From Candidatus Segetimicrobium genomatis (GTDB lineage: Bacteria; Sysuimicrobiota; Sysuimicrobiia; Sysuimicrobiales; Segetimicrobiaceae), in contig VBAK01000115.1 of NCBI GenBank assembly GCA_005882275.1, positions 23,804 through 87,803 of the forward strand: a stretch of DNA of 64,000 nt. Direction: 5' to 3'. This document shows, one piece after another, positions 38,823 to 47,476 of this stretch. A program made the translations under genes and the position numbers. The notes under the pieces were generated by a model. The model searched no databases, was not told the DNA's origin, and saw nothing but the letters and a program-made list of their open reading frames with translations. Within the stretch, counting starts at the first letter, position 1, and each line of letters opens with the position of its first letter.

Positions 38823-40214
38823 CTAGCGGGATTTCGCGTGCGACGATCCCTTGTTGAAGCGGAGCACGAGGCGGGTGTCCGTGGCCTCGACCACATCCAG
38901 CGGGAAGCCGTCGACATGCGCGGTATCAAACCCTGAGAGGTTCCCGGTTTCCGTCGACACCTCGATGGTGACCACCCCGGCCGCGTACGTCCGCAGGCGG
39001 ACGGCCTTCACCCCGGTCATCCGGGAGATCGCCGTGATCAGCTTCGAGGCCTGGAGGTAGCTGCTGACAGGGCTGACCACCACCTCACCCTTGGGCATGG
39101 TATTCCAGTCTCGCTCGCCGCCGGCGCGTGCGGCCGGCTGTTGAGGAACCACCTCTGGGGCGGCGGGCGGGGGCGGAGCGGCTGGCGGGGGAGCTTCGGG
39201 GGGACGTCGAGGCTCAGGCTGTGGGCCCGGCGCGGAAGCAGCACGGACGGGCGGGGCAACGGGCTGCGGGAGCACCACCGGCTCCGGAACCTCAGGGGCA
39301 CCGTCCGGCTCACGCTCGAGGCTCGGCGCGGACACCTCATCGTCAGGCGGGGCGGTGGGCCGCGGCGGAGGAACCGGCAGCGGAGCCTCCGGAAGAGGCG
39401 CGGGAGCGGCGGCGGGTCGCGTGAAGGCGCGACGGCGCAGGCCGCCGGCCGCCGAAGCGGCGGGCGCGCCCGCGCCCGCCGGGCCCGCTCCCCCTTCTTT
39501 GAGAACCTCCAGCAGCTGGCGCAGCTTCGGCAGAATATCGTGGACCTCGGCCTGCAGTCCCTCCACGGTCTCGAGCGCGGCGGCGTGGGTCTCCGAGAGC
39601 TCCTCGATCTGCCGGAAGAACCCCGTGCGGTCCGTCTCCGACAGGGCGCCCTCGACCCTGGTGATCAAGCCCTGGAGTTTCTGCTCCGCCGCCTCCTGGA
39701 GTTCGCCGGCCTCCTGCCGCGCCTGCTCGAGCAGACGCTCCGCTTCGTCCTTGACCTGGGCCACCTGTGTGGCGGCGGCCCGCTCGGCCGCATGCACCGC
39801 CCCCTGGCCGCGCGCCCGGGCGTCCCGGAGGAGGTCGGCGGCCTCTTTGCGGGCGGTCTGCATCATTTCTTCCGCGGCCGCTTTGGCATCGGCGACGATG
39901 CGCTCGGCTTCCGCCCGGCTGCCCTCCGTCATCTCCTCGGTGACTTTCTGCACATCAAGGACGGCCTTGGAGAGCAGGCTTTCTTGCTGATGATACTCGG
40001 CGATCTTCGCGTTGGCGGCTTCCAACTGCCGGCGGAGCTCGTCGGCGCCGGTGCCCGCCGTCTTCCGTTCCATCGAAATCTTGGCGAGCTCGCTGTTCAG
40101 ACGGTCGACTGCCGCGGCGACTTCGGCCAAAAACTCCCTGACCTCCTTGGGATCCAGCCCAAAGGGGGTCCGGGAGAACCGACGCATCGCGATTTCAACC
40201 GGCCGGAGCTCCAC
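38823..40214 (-). CDS. DivIVA-domain coiled-coil protein
   Basis: 463 aa from the GTG at 40214 (GAGGT seven bases upstream). An N-terminal DivIVA/GpsB-type motif (RRFSRTPFGLDPKEVREFLAEVAAAVDRL) is followed by a long coiled coil (to about 250), then a Pro/Ala-rich linker of about 125 residues, and a C-terminal alpha/beta domain (VVVSPVSSYLQASKLITAISRMTGVKAVRLRTYAAG) of a kind seen after DivIVA or adaptor regions. DivIVA proteins mark curved membrane and organise division or polar growth. The extra domain suggests a ligand- or protein-sensing adaptor. Confidence 0.85.
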   Translation of the reverse strand: MELRPVEIAMRRFSRTPFGLDPKEVREFLAEVAAAVDRLNSELAKISMERKTAGTGADELRRQLEAANAKIAEYHQQESLLSKAVLDVQKVTEEMTEGSRAEAERIVADAKAAAEEMMQTARKEAADLLRDARARGQGAVHAAERAAATQVAQVKDEAERLLEQARQEAGELQEAAEQKLQGLITRVEGALSETDRTGFFRQIEELSETHAAALETVEGLQAEVHDILPKLRQLLEVLKEGGAGPAGAGAPAASAAGGLRRRAFTRPAAAPAPLPEAPLPVPPPRPTAPPDDEVSAPSLEREPDGAPEVPEPVVLPQPVAPPVRAASAPGPQPEPRRPPEAPPPAAPPPPAAPEVVPQQPAARAGGERDWNTMPKGEVVVSPVSSYLQASKLITAISRMTGVKAVRLRTYAAGVVTIEVSTETGNLSGFDTAHVDGFPLDVVEATDTRLVLRFNKGSSHAKSR

Positions 40215-40286
40215 GTACGACACCTCGTTGAGAATGCACCTGTCCTATGCCCACCCGGGGAGAAATGTAGACCCGGGCCGAACCGG

Positions 40287-41714
40287 TCACGACAGCGTGA
40301 CTTCCTGCAGACGCTGTGTGACCTGCTCGGCCATCTCTTCGTCCGAAATCGCGGTCGTCCGCCCCGCCGCATACTGCGCGTTGACCCAGGCGTGTATCGC
40401 CTCGACGGCCGGGTGGCCCTTCGAGAGGTTGCGCCCCGTGTGCTGCCGGATCCACAGCGCGACGCCCGCCACGCCCGACCGGTCGGTCACGTTCACCGCG
40501 GGGGGGCGGTTCAGGAGCGCCCCCGTGTCGAAGATGTTGTAGATCTCCTCGTTCTTCATCGCCCCGTCCGCGTGGATGCCCGCCGAGGTGGCGTTGAAGG
40601 CGCGGCCGACGAACGGCTGGGATGCCGGGATCGGGTACTGGCACTCCCGCTCCATGTACTCCGCGATCTCGGTGATCGCCGTCGCGTCCATGCCGTTGAG
40701 CCCGCCCATCAACCCCGCGTACTCGAACACCAGCCCCTCCAGCGGGGTGTTGCCGGTCCGCTCGCCGTAGCCGAGCAGGGTGCCGTTGGCGGCGGCGCAG
40801 CCGTACAGCCAGGCCGTGCTGGCGTTGATCAAGACCTTGTAGAAATCGTTGTGGCCGTGCCACTCCAGCCACGCGCTCGGCACGCCGGCCTCATGGGTCA
40901 TGACATGCACGAGGCGAGGGACGCTGCGCGGCAGCACCGCGCCGGGGTAGGGGACGCCGTACCCCATCGTGTCGCACAGCCGGAGGATGACCGGAATGCG
41001 GGCCTCCTCGGCCAGGGCCATCAGCCGCTGCGCCAGAGGGACGACGAACCCATGGACATCCGCCCGGGTCAGGTCCTCGAGGTGACAGCGCACGCGGAGC
41101 CCCTGGGCCAGCGCCTCGGAGACAACCCCCACGTAGTTATCGAGCGCCTGGCGCCGGGTCCACCCGAGTTTGAGGAATATATGGTAGTCGGAGCAGGAGG
41201 TCAGGATCCCGGTCTCGCTCAGGCCCGCATCCCGCACCAGGCGGAGGTCCTCACGCTTGGCCCGAACCCATCCGGTGACCTCCGGGTACCGGTACCCCCG
41301 GGACAGCACCTCAGCCACCGCCTGACGGTCGCGCACGCCGTACAGGAAGAACTCACTCTTCCGGATCACCCCGTTGGGTCCGCTCAGCCGGTGGAGCAGG
41401 TCGAACAGCTGGGTGATCTGCGCGACCTCGAGCGGCGCCCGAGCCTGCTGGCCGTCGCGGAACGTCGTGTCGGTGATGACAATCTCGCCGGGGGGGTCGA
41501 GAGCAACGTCAACGCCGTCGAACAGCACTTTGGGCGGGCGGTCGTACGGGAACTGCTCCCGCATCAGGTTCGGCTCGGTGACATCGACAACGTCAACGAG
41601 CCGTCGCGCATGAGTGAGCGGCCAGCGGTGCTCCACGACGGCCCTCCCAGAAGGCTTGATCCGGGCGAAATTGAGCGTACCATAGGAGGCTGGCAGGCGC
41701 AATATTCCGGGCAT
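40287..41714 (-). CDS. Homocitrate/isopropylmalate synthase family; possible Re-citrate synthase
   Basis: 475 aa as drawn; the first ~40 residues may be extra because no ribosome site precedes ATG 41714. The HMGL-type TIM barrel is plain: IVITDTTFRDGQQARAP, LRLCDTMGYG, WLEWHGHNDFYKVL and ANGTLLGYGERTGNTPLEG. A C-terminal part carries GIHADGAMKNEEIYNIFD. Enzymes of this kind condense acetyl-CoA with a 2-oxoacid. The long version with KSEFFLYGVRDR resembles the Re-citrate synthase branch known from anaerobes more than LeuA, but I cannot confirm this without a tree. Upstream of and co-oriented with the DivIVA gene. Confidence 0.8.
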   Translation of the reverse strand: MPGILRLPASYGTLNFARIKPSGRAVVEHRWPLTHARRLVDVVDVTEPNLMREQFPYDRPPKVLFDGVDVALDPPGEIVITDTTFRDGQQARAPLEVAQITQLFDLLHRLSGPNGVIRKSEFFLYGVRDRQAVAEVLSRGYRYPEVTGWVRAKREDLRLVRDAGLSETGILTSCSDYHIFLKLGWTRRQALDNYVGVVSEALAQGLRVRCHLEDLTRADVHGFVVPLAQRLMALAEEARIPVILRLCDTMGYGVPYPGAVLPRSVPRLVHVMTHEAGVPSAWLEWHGHNDFYKVLINASTAWLYGCAAANGTLLGYGERTGNTPLEGLVFEYAGLMGGLNGMDATAITEIAEYMERECQYPIPASQPFVGRAFNATSAGIHADGAMKNEEIYNIFDTGALLNRPPAVNVTDRSGVAGVALWIRQHTGRNLSKGHPAVEAIHAWVNAQYAAGRTTAISDEEMAEQVTQRLQEVTLS

Positions 41715-41815
41715 TTCAGTGGAGGCCTCGAACCGATCCTGTCCAGGTTCAGATCCTGGACATCAACCCGTCGAGGAGCGATACTGGAGGGGACGTCCCA
41801 GAGGAGGGTCCGCGC

Positions 41816-42058
41816 ATGGCCGGAAAGCTTGAGGTTGCCATCGAGTACTGCACCAGCTGAGGGTATCTTTCGCATGCCGTCCGTGTGGCGGAAGAAATCC
41901 TCAAGGCGAAGAAGCAGGACGTTACATCGCTCCGGTTGGTTCCATCCTCCGGCGGAGTGTTCGAGGTCACGGCCGGGGGCAGGAAGATCTTCTCCAAGAA
42001 GGAGTTGGGCCGGCATCCCGAGCCCGGGGAAGTCCTCAACGCGTTAGGATCCCGCTAG
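41816..42058 (+). CDS. SelW/Rdx-family selenoprotein (in-frame UGA)
   Basis: 80 aa with UGA at 41858-41860 read as selenocysteine (residue 15). GAGGAGG lies eight bases before the ATG. The protein matches bacterial Rdx/SelW/SelT/SelH proteins along its whole length: EVAIEYCTSUGYLSHAV, then TSLRLVPSSGGVFEV, KIFSKKELGRHPEPGEVL. The CxxU (here CTSU) takes the place of the family's CxxC or CxxU redox site at the end of the first strand. Reading stops at UAG 42056. Without recoding only a 14-residue peptide would be made, yet the downstream codons keep perfect family pattern, which argues against a pseudogene. A candidate SECIS follows. Located between the Re-citrate-synthase-like gene and a SelA-like PLP enzyme. 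Confidence 0.85.
41868..41893 (+). promoter_or_regulatory. Candidate bacterial SECIS element in selW-like gene
   Basis: After the UGA, TTTCGC pairs with GCGGAA (one G-U pair), with a possible inner extension that leaves a nine-base loop beginning with G about 16 bases after the UGA. Bacterial SECIS hairpins lie just 3' of the UGA, and an early loop G is typical. Folded by eye only. Confidence 0.45.
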
Positions 42059-42167
42059 ATCTCCAGAGCGCCCTGCGCCGCCGGGCCGGCCGCACTCCGC
42101 CGGCCTCGTGGCATTGGCCCGGGAGCCGCCCGCACCGGGGAGGCTGACTCGAAAGGGGAGAGGACCG

Positions 42168-43382
42168 ATGACGCGGAGCCCCCAGGTCTTGCGGAGCCCC
42201 GACCCGTACGCGCCGCTCGGGGTGCGGCGCCTCATCAACGCCTGGGGCACCGTGACCCGGGTGGGCGGATCGCTCATGCCGCCCGAGGTGCTGGACGCGA
42301 TGGCCGCGGCGGCCCACGCCTTCGTGGACGTGAACGAACTGCACGAACGGGCCGGCGATCACCTGGCCGGCCTGCTGGGCGTGCCCGAGGTATTCGTCTC
42401 CAGCGGCGCGGCCGCCGGCCTCGCGCTGGCGGCGGCGGCGTGCATCGCCGGGGAGGATCCGGCGCGGATGGCCCGGCTGCCGGACACCGGCGGACTCCCC
42501 CACACCATCGCCATCCACCGCTCTCACCGGAACCGGTACGATCAATGTCTGCGGCTGCCGGGCGCCGTCTTCGCGGAGTTTGGAGGCGCGGACCGAACGG
42601 AGCCGTGGGAACTCGAGGCCGTCCTGACCCCGGAGGTCGTGGCCGTGGCCTTCGTCGCGCAGTTCGAGGACGCCGGCGGGTCTCTCCCCCTCCAGACCGT
42701 GGTGCGGATCGCCTCGGAGCGGAACATTCCGGTGATCGTGGACGCGGCCGCGGAGCTCCCTCCCGTCGAGAACCTCTGGGCGTTCGTTCAGCGCGGGGCG
42801 GCGCTCGCGATCTTCAGCGGAGGCAAGGACCTGCGCGGCCCGCAGGCGTCCGGGCTCGTCGCCGGCCGCCCCGATCTGGTCCGCGCCTGCCGCCTGAACA
42901 GCAATCCGAACCAGCGGATCGGCCGGCCGATGAAGGCCGGAAAGGAAGAGATCGTGGGGCTGGTGGCGGCGGTGGAGCGCTACCTGGCGCTCGACCATTC
43001 GGCGGAGGCGGCCCGCTGGGAGCGCCAGGTCGCGTTCCTGGTCGACGCGCTCCGGGGGATCCGCGGCGTCGCCGCCCGCCGGGTGTGTCCGGCCGATCCG
43101 GGCATCCAGCCCGTGGGCATCCCGCGGGCCTACGTCGACCTGCGCCCGGACGCGCCGGCCAAGGACGCGGTCATGGCCGCGCTGCAGGACGGCGACCCCG
43201 CGGTCGTGGTGGGCGAGCATCGCGGCGGGGTCGTGCTCAATCCTCAGACGCTCGCGCCGGGCGAAGAGGAGATCGTTGCCCTGCGCCTGAAACAGGTGCT
43301 GGGCGCCCGGCATCACCAGGGCTCGTCCGGCATGCCGGCGCCATCGTGCGGCTCTGACCAAGACCGGGGGGTGAGGGAATGA
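42168..43382 (+). CDS. SelA-like PLP-dependent lyase/transferase
   Basis: 404 aa from the ATG at 42168 (GGGGAGAGG upstream). Fold-type-I PLP enzyme of the SelA/DgaE-like group: RLINAWGTVTRVGGSLMPPEVL at the N-terminus, VFVSSGAAAGLALAAAACIAG, VIVDAAAELPPVENL and the PLP lysine in FSGGKDLRGPQASG (Lys220). It lacks the N-terminal domain of true SelA, and similar proteins include D-glucosaminate-6-phosphate ammonia-lyase, so selenocysteine synthesis is not implied. Its ATGA overlap with the amino-acid-binding protein gene ties it to that transport operon; a lyase acting on the imported amino acid is the simplest reading. Confidence 0.85.
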   Translation: MTRSPQVLRSPDPYAPLGVRRLINAWGTVTRVGGSLMPPEVLDAMAAAAHAFVDVNELHERAGDHLAGLLGVPEVFVSSGAAAGLALAAAACIAGEDPARMARLPDTGGLPHTIAIHRSHRNRYDQCLRLPGAVFAEFGGADRTEPWELEAVLTPEVVAVAFVAQFEDAGGSLPLQTVVRIASERNIPVIVDAAAELPPVENLWAFVQRGAALAIFSGGKDLRGPQASGLVAGRPDLVRACRLNSNPNQRIGRPMKAGKEEIVGLVAAVERYLALDHSAEAARWERQVAFLVDALRGIRGVAARRVCPADPGIQPVGIPRAYVDLRPDAPAKDAVMAALQDGDPAVVVGEHRGGVVLNPQTLAPGEEEIVALRLKQVLGARHHQGSSGMPAPSCGSDQDRGVRE

Positions 43383-44368
43383 GCGGCGAGGACGGCGCAA
43401 CGAAAGCGAGCGCGGGGACGGCAGACACGATGGTGACCCGGCGGAACCTGCTGGCCGGCTCGGCAGGCGCCGCGGCGGCCGGCGGGGTGGGCCGGTGGGC
43501 GGCGGCCGCCGGAGCGGGGACCCTGGCGGCGGCGTTTCTGGCGACGAACGCCGCGGCCCAGCAGCAGACGAAGAGCCGGCTGTACGACGTCATCGGCCGG
43601 AAGATGCTGATCGTGGGGACGGGCAACGGGAATCCTCCGTGGCACTTTCAGGATGAGCAAGGCAATTACGCCGGGTTCGACATCTCGCTGGCGCGGATCC
43701 TGGCCAAGGGCCTCTTCAACGACGAGACGAAGGTGCAGTTCGTGGTGCAGGCCGCCGATGCCCGGATCCCGAGCCTGCTCACGGACAAGGTGGATATCAA
43801 CTTCCAGTTTATGACCATCACCGCCCTGCGCGCGCAGCAGGTCGAGTTCTCGATCCCGTACTACCGCGAGGGCGTCGGACTGCTGATGAACAAATCCAAT
43901 CCCCACAAGGACTACAACGCGCTGCTCGCCGCCGGGAATCGCGTCAAGGTGTCGGTGTTGCAAAATGTGACGGCGGACGACATGGTCCACGCGGCGCTGC
44001 CCAAAGCGCAGGTGCTCCAGCTGGACAGCCAGGCGAACACCATCCAGGCCGTCGATTCGAACCGTGTGGATGCCGGCGCCGTCGACGCCTCGACGGTCCG
44101 CTGGCTCACGATCAAATTCCCCGGGAAGTACAAGGACTCGGGCTTCGGATGGTTCGCCAACTGGTACGCCGCCTCGGTGAAGCCCGGCGATCCCGTCTGG
44201 CTGACGTTCGTGAATACGGTGCTGCTCGACGCGATGGGCGGGCTGGCGTGGCCGGGCTACAAGGACGAATACGCGAAGTACTTCGGCATCACGCTGGCCG
44301 ACCCGCCGGTCGGATTCCCCGATGCCCTGCGCCTCTACCAGTCCACGGGCCACCTCCGCCTTCAGTAG
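43379..44368 (+). CDS. Polar amino-acid ABC transporter substrate-binding protein
   Basis: 329 aa, ATG overlapping the previous stop (ATGA). A twin-arginine-like signal (VTRRNLLAGSAGAAAAGG) suggests Tat export. The rest is a type-2 periplasmic-binding protein of the SBP_bac_3 family: LIVGTGNGNPPWHFQDEQGNYAGFDISLARILAKG, TDKVDINFQFMTITALRAQQVEFSIPYY. Delivers an amino acid or similar small acid to the permease pair below. Confidence 0.93.
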   Translation: MSGEDGATKASAGTADTMVTRRNLLAGSAGAAAAGGVGRWAAAAGAGTLAAAFLATNAAAQQQTKSRLYDVIGRKMLIVGTGNGNPPWHFQDEQGNYAGFDISLARILAKGLFNDETKVQFVVQAADARIPSLLTDKVDINFQFMTITALRAQQVEFSIPYYREGVGLLMNKSNPHKDYNALLAAGNRVKVSVLQNVTADDMVHAALPKAQVLQLDSQANTIQAVDSNRVDAGAVDASTVRWLTIKFPGKYKDSGFGWFANWYAASVKPGDPVWLTFVNTVLLDAMGGLAWPGYKDEYAKYFGITLADPPVGFPDALRLYQSTGHLRLQ

Positions 44369-44450
44369 GCGCTGACGGCGCCCCGGGAGCGGCGGAGGTT
44401 CCCTCCCGGAGCCCGCGGCGGCCGCTGAGCCCGGGCCGGGGCGCACCGCG

Positions 44451-45119
44451 ATGGGCGCCTACCACTTCAATTGGTTTCTGGCGTGGCAGAGCTTCCCGCG
44501 GTTCTACTGGGGGCTGGCCCTCGGCCTGGAACTCGCCGGGCTCTCGCTCGTGATCGGGAGCGTCGTCGGGATGGCCGGGGCGTTCGGCCGGAGCTTCGGG
44601 CCGGCCTGGCTCCGCCTGATCGTGGTGGCCTACGTGGAGTTCATTCGCAACATCCCGCTGCTCTTGCTCGTGTACTTCGCGTTCTACGGCCTCCCGAAAC
44701 TCGGCATCTACGTGTTCGACAACGTCTGGTCGTTCATCGTGGCCCTCTCGGTGTACTCGGGCGCCTACCTGACGGAGGTCTTCCGCGCGGGGGTCAACTC
44801 GGTGCCGGTCGGGTACACGGAAGCGGCCAAAGCCGTCGGCCTCGCGCCGTGGCAGCGCGTCCGGCTGATCACGCTCCCCGTCACCTTCCGGATCATCCTG
44901 CCGTCGCTCAGCAACACGTTCATCTCGCTGTTCAAAGACACGGCCCTGGCCTCGGCGCTCGCCGTGCCGGAGCTGACGTACGCCGCCGAGTGGCTGAACG
45001 TCAACACGTTCCGCACGATCGAGGCGTGGACGTTCGCCACGGTGATGTACCTGTTCGCGGGGTACGGGATCGCGTTCATCCTGCGCCGCGTCGAGCGCCG
45101 CTACGCGGTCATCCGCTGA
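44451..45119 (+). CDS. Polar amino-acid ABC transporter permease
   Basis: 222 aa, HisM/GlnP-type permease with about five transmembrane helices. Diagnostic segments: AYVEFIRNIPLLLLVYFAFYGLP, SVYSGAYLTEVFRAGVNSVPVGYTEAAKAVGL (EAA-type motif) and FKDTALASALAVPELTYAA. First of two paired permeases; the next begins seven bases after its stop. Confidence 0.94.
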   Translation: MGAYHFNWFLAWQSFPRFYWGLALGLELAGLSLVIGSVVGMAGAFGRSFGPAWLRLIVVAYVEFIRNIPLLLLVYFAFYGLPKLGIYVFDNVWSFIVALSVYSGAYLTEVFRAGVNSVPVGYTEAAKAVGLAPWQRVRLITLPVTFRIILPSLSNTFISLFKDTALASALAVPELTYAAEWLNVNTFRTIEAWTFATVMYLFAGYGIAFILRRVERRYAVIR

Positions 45120-45126
45120 CGTCCAG

Positions 45127-45777
45127 ATGATGCACGACATGTCCTTCGCGCTGCCCCAGCTCCTCCGCGGCCTCGGGGTCACCCTGGAGATCGGGGCCAT
45201 CGTCGTCACCGCCGGGTCCCTGGCCGGGTTTGCCGTCGGGCTGTCGCTCCTGTACGGCGGCTTCCTCGTGCGCCTGGCGGCGAGGGCGTACGTGGACACG
45301 ATCCGCGGCCTGCCGGTGCTCGTCCTGATCTTTGCGATCTACTTTGCGCTTCCCGGGTTCGGGCTGCGGTTTTCGGCGTTCCAGTCGGGGATCACCGCCC
45401 TCAGCATCTTCGCCGCGGCGCACATCGCCGAGATCGTGCGGGGCGGCATCGGCTCCATCCCGGGGGCGCAGGTGGACGCCGCCAAGGCCGTCGGGCTGAC
45501 GTTCTGGCAGCGCCTCCGGCTGGTGATCCTCCCGCAGGCGGTCCGCCGCATGGTCCCGGCCTGGGTCAACGTGGCCGTGGAGATCGTGAAGGGGTCGGCC
45601 CTGCTCTCGCTGCTGGGCATCATCGAGCTGCTCCTGGCCATGCAGAACGTCGTCGGCGTCACCTTCAGCCCGCTGCCCTTCTACGGGGTGACCGCGTTCC
45701 TGTATTTCGCCGTGAACTTTACGATCTCGCGGCTGGGCGGACTTCTGGAGAAGCGGTTTGCGTACCTCAAATACTGA
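45127..45777 (+). CDS. Polar amino-acid ABC transporter permease (second subunit)
   Basis: 216 aa. Same HisM family as its upstream neighbour, with YVDTIRGLPVLVLIFAIYFALP, AAHIAEIVRGGIGSIPGAQVDAAKAVGL and VEIVKGSALLSLLGIIELLLA. The two permeases presumably form a heterodimer. Starts with ATGATG; the first ATG is drawn. Only 18 bases separate it from the ATPase gene. Confidence 0.94.
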   Translation: MMHDMSFALPQLLRGLGVTLEIGAIVVTAGSLAGFAVGLSLLYGGFLVRLAARAYVDTIRGLPVLVLIFAIYFALPGFGLRFSAFQSGITALSIFAAAHIAEIVRGGIGSIPGAQVDAAKAVGLTFWQRLRLVILPQAVRRMVPAWVNVAVEIVKGSALLSLLGIIELLLAMQNVVGVTFSPLPFYGVTAFLYFAVNFTISRLGGLLEKRFAYLKY

Positions 45778-45795
45778 CCCCGCGGATGAGGCGAG

Positions 45796-46569
45796 ATGGC
45801 CGCGATCCTGACCATCGCGGATCTGCACAAGCGGTTTGGGCCCCTGGAGGTCCTCAGGGGGATCTCGCTCGAGGTGGGGGCCGGGCAGGTGGTGGCCCTC
45901 GTGGGCGCGAGCGGATCCGGCAAGACCACCCTGCTGCGGTGCGTGAACGCGCTGGAAGACTACCATCGGGGATCCATCAGCCTGGGAGAGGAACAAATCG
46001 GATACCAGGACCTCAACGGCCGCCGGGTCCGGCTGCCGGAGACCCGGATTGCCCGGCAGCGCGCCGGGCTGGGCATGGTGTTCCAGAGCTACAACCTCTT
46101 TCCGCACATGACCGTGCTGGACAACGTGAGCCTCGGGCTCGTGCATGTCCAGAAAAAGTCGCGCGCGGAAGCGAACCGGATCGCGCTGTCCTGGATCGAG
46201 CGCGTGGGGCTCCTGGACAAGGTGACGTCGTATCCATTCCAACTTTCCGGAGGACAGCAGCAGCGGGTCGCCATCGCCCGCGCGGTCGCCATGCAGCCCA
46301 AGGTGATGCTGTTCGATGAAGTGACCTCCGCCCTCGACCCGGAACTGATCGGCGAGGTGCTCTCGGTGATGCAGGATCTTGCGAGGAGCGGCCAGACGAT
46401 GCTCGTCGTCTCGCACGAGATGATCTTCGTCCGCGAGGTCGCCCACCGGGTCGTGTTCCTGGACCGAGGCGTCATCGTCGAGCAGGGGCCGCCGGAGGAG
46501 GTCCTCGTGCGGCCGAAGACGGACCGTCTGCAGGCCTTCCTCGCCCGCTTTCGCGGGGTTCTCCGGTAA
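45796..46569 (+). CDS. Polar amino-acid ABC transporter ATP-binding protein
   Basis: 257 aa GlnQ/HisP-type ATPase. Walker [12 protein letters not shown]-loop [15 protein letters not shown], signature [33 protein letters not shown] with Walker B, and H-loop VVSHEM are all canonical. Completes a four-gene uptake system (43379-46569). Confidence 0.95.
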   Translation: MAAILTIADLHKRFGPLEVLRGISLEVGAGQVVALVGASGSGKTTLLRCVNALEDYHRGSISLGEEQIGYQDLNGRRVRLPETRIARQRAGLGMVFQSYNLFPHMTVLDNVSLGLVHVQKKSRAEANRIALSWIERVGLLDKVTSYPFQLSGGQQQRVAIARAVAMQPKVMLFDEVTSALDPELIGEVLSVMQDLARSGQTMLVVSHEMIFVREVAHRVVFLDRGVIVEQGPPEEVLVRPKTDRLQAFLARFRGVLR

Positions 46570-46646
46570 CCAGAGCGAACTCCCCAGAGACCCGCGCCGC
46601 GCCCGCGGCCGCCTGATGCCGCGCGAATTCGAGGAGGTGAGTCTCC

Positions 46647-47459
46647 ATGAAGAAGCATCGACTGCACGAGATGTCCTGGATGGAAGCGGAAGAGGCCTTC
46701 AAGCGGGCGGACACCGTGCTGATGCCCGTCGGCACGCTGCACGCCCACGGACCGACCCCCATCGGCATCGACGCCAGTTCGGTGGAACGGCTGGCGGATG
46801 AGGTGGGGAAACGGACCGGCCTGATGACCCTTCCGCTGCTCCCCTACGGGGAAAACGACAAGATGAAGGCCTATCCCGGATCGATCGCCATCAGCCAGGA
46901 TGTCCTCGAAGCGTTCTACACCGACATCTGCCGCAGCCTCCACCGGAACGGCATCCGGAAGGTGATCTTTCTCAACGGCCACGGGGGCAACCGCGAGGTC
47001 CTGGTCCGGGCGGGCCGCAATGTCCGCGAGCTGGGGATGCTGACCGCGATCGTGGAGTGGTGGTCGATCGGCAGGACATTGATGCCGGAGCTCTTCCCCG
47101 AAGGGACCGACATCTGGGAACTGGCGGTGGCGATTGCCATCGGCGGGACGGAGATCGCCGACGTGAGGGGCGGCGGGTACAAGGGAGAGTGGGGCTCCCG
47201 GCCGCCGCTGCGGCCCCTGTTCGGCGAGAAGATCATCCCCCAGGGCTTCAACGCATTCGAGTTCGCCGGGGCGCCGGTGACCATCCCCGTCGATGCGTGG
47301 GACATCGATATCGAGAGCCCGCCGGAGATCGACAGGCGGACGCTGGAGGCGCTGCGCCGCCGGGGTCAGGAGTCCATCGAGCGGCTGGCCGACTACGTGG
47401 CCCGGTTCGCCGGCGAATTCCAGCGGATCGACGTGTCCCGGGCCCTGGCGGCATCGTAA
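46647..47459 (+). CDS. Creatininase-family amidohydrolase
   Basis: 270 aa, GGAGG ten bases before the ATG. The creatininase fold is shown by VLMPVGTLHAHGPTPIGIDA, LPYGENDKMKAYPGSIAIS and KVIFLNGHGGNREV. Canonical members have E-x-H in the first motif and use two metals; here the motif reads LHAHGP, so the first metal ligand differs. Members hydrolyse creatinine or cyclic/formyl amides. Its position after the SelA-like enzyme and amino-acid transporter suggests one catabolic pathway for a nitrogen compound. Confidence 0.88.
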   Translation: MKKHRLHEMSWMEAEEAFKRADTVLMPVGTLHAHGPTPIGIDASSVERLADEVGKRTGLMTLPLLPYGENDKMKAYPGSIAISQDVLEAFYTDICRSLHRNGIRKVIFLNGHGGNREVLVRAGRNVRELGMLTAIVEWWSIGRTLMPELFPEGTDIWELAVAIAIGGTEIADVRGGGYKGEWGSRPPLRPLFGEKIIPQGFNAFEFAGAPVTIPVDAWDIDIESPPEIDRRTLEALRRRGQESIERLADYVARFAGEFQRIDVSRALAAS

Positions 47460-47476
47460 AAGGAGTTGTCCGAGCC

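Noticed and set aside
39141-42047. 968-codon plus-strand ORF
   Set aside because: It lies antisense to the DivIVA and citrate-synthase-like genes and has the arginine/leucine-rich composition of a high-GC shadow frame.
42168-43382. True SelA (L-seryl-tRNA(Sec) selenium transferase), tempting next to a selenoprotein
   Set aside because: It lacks the SelA N-terminal domain and belongs to the lyase-like paralogues; its operon is a transporter cluster.
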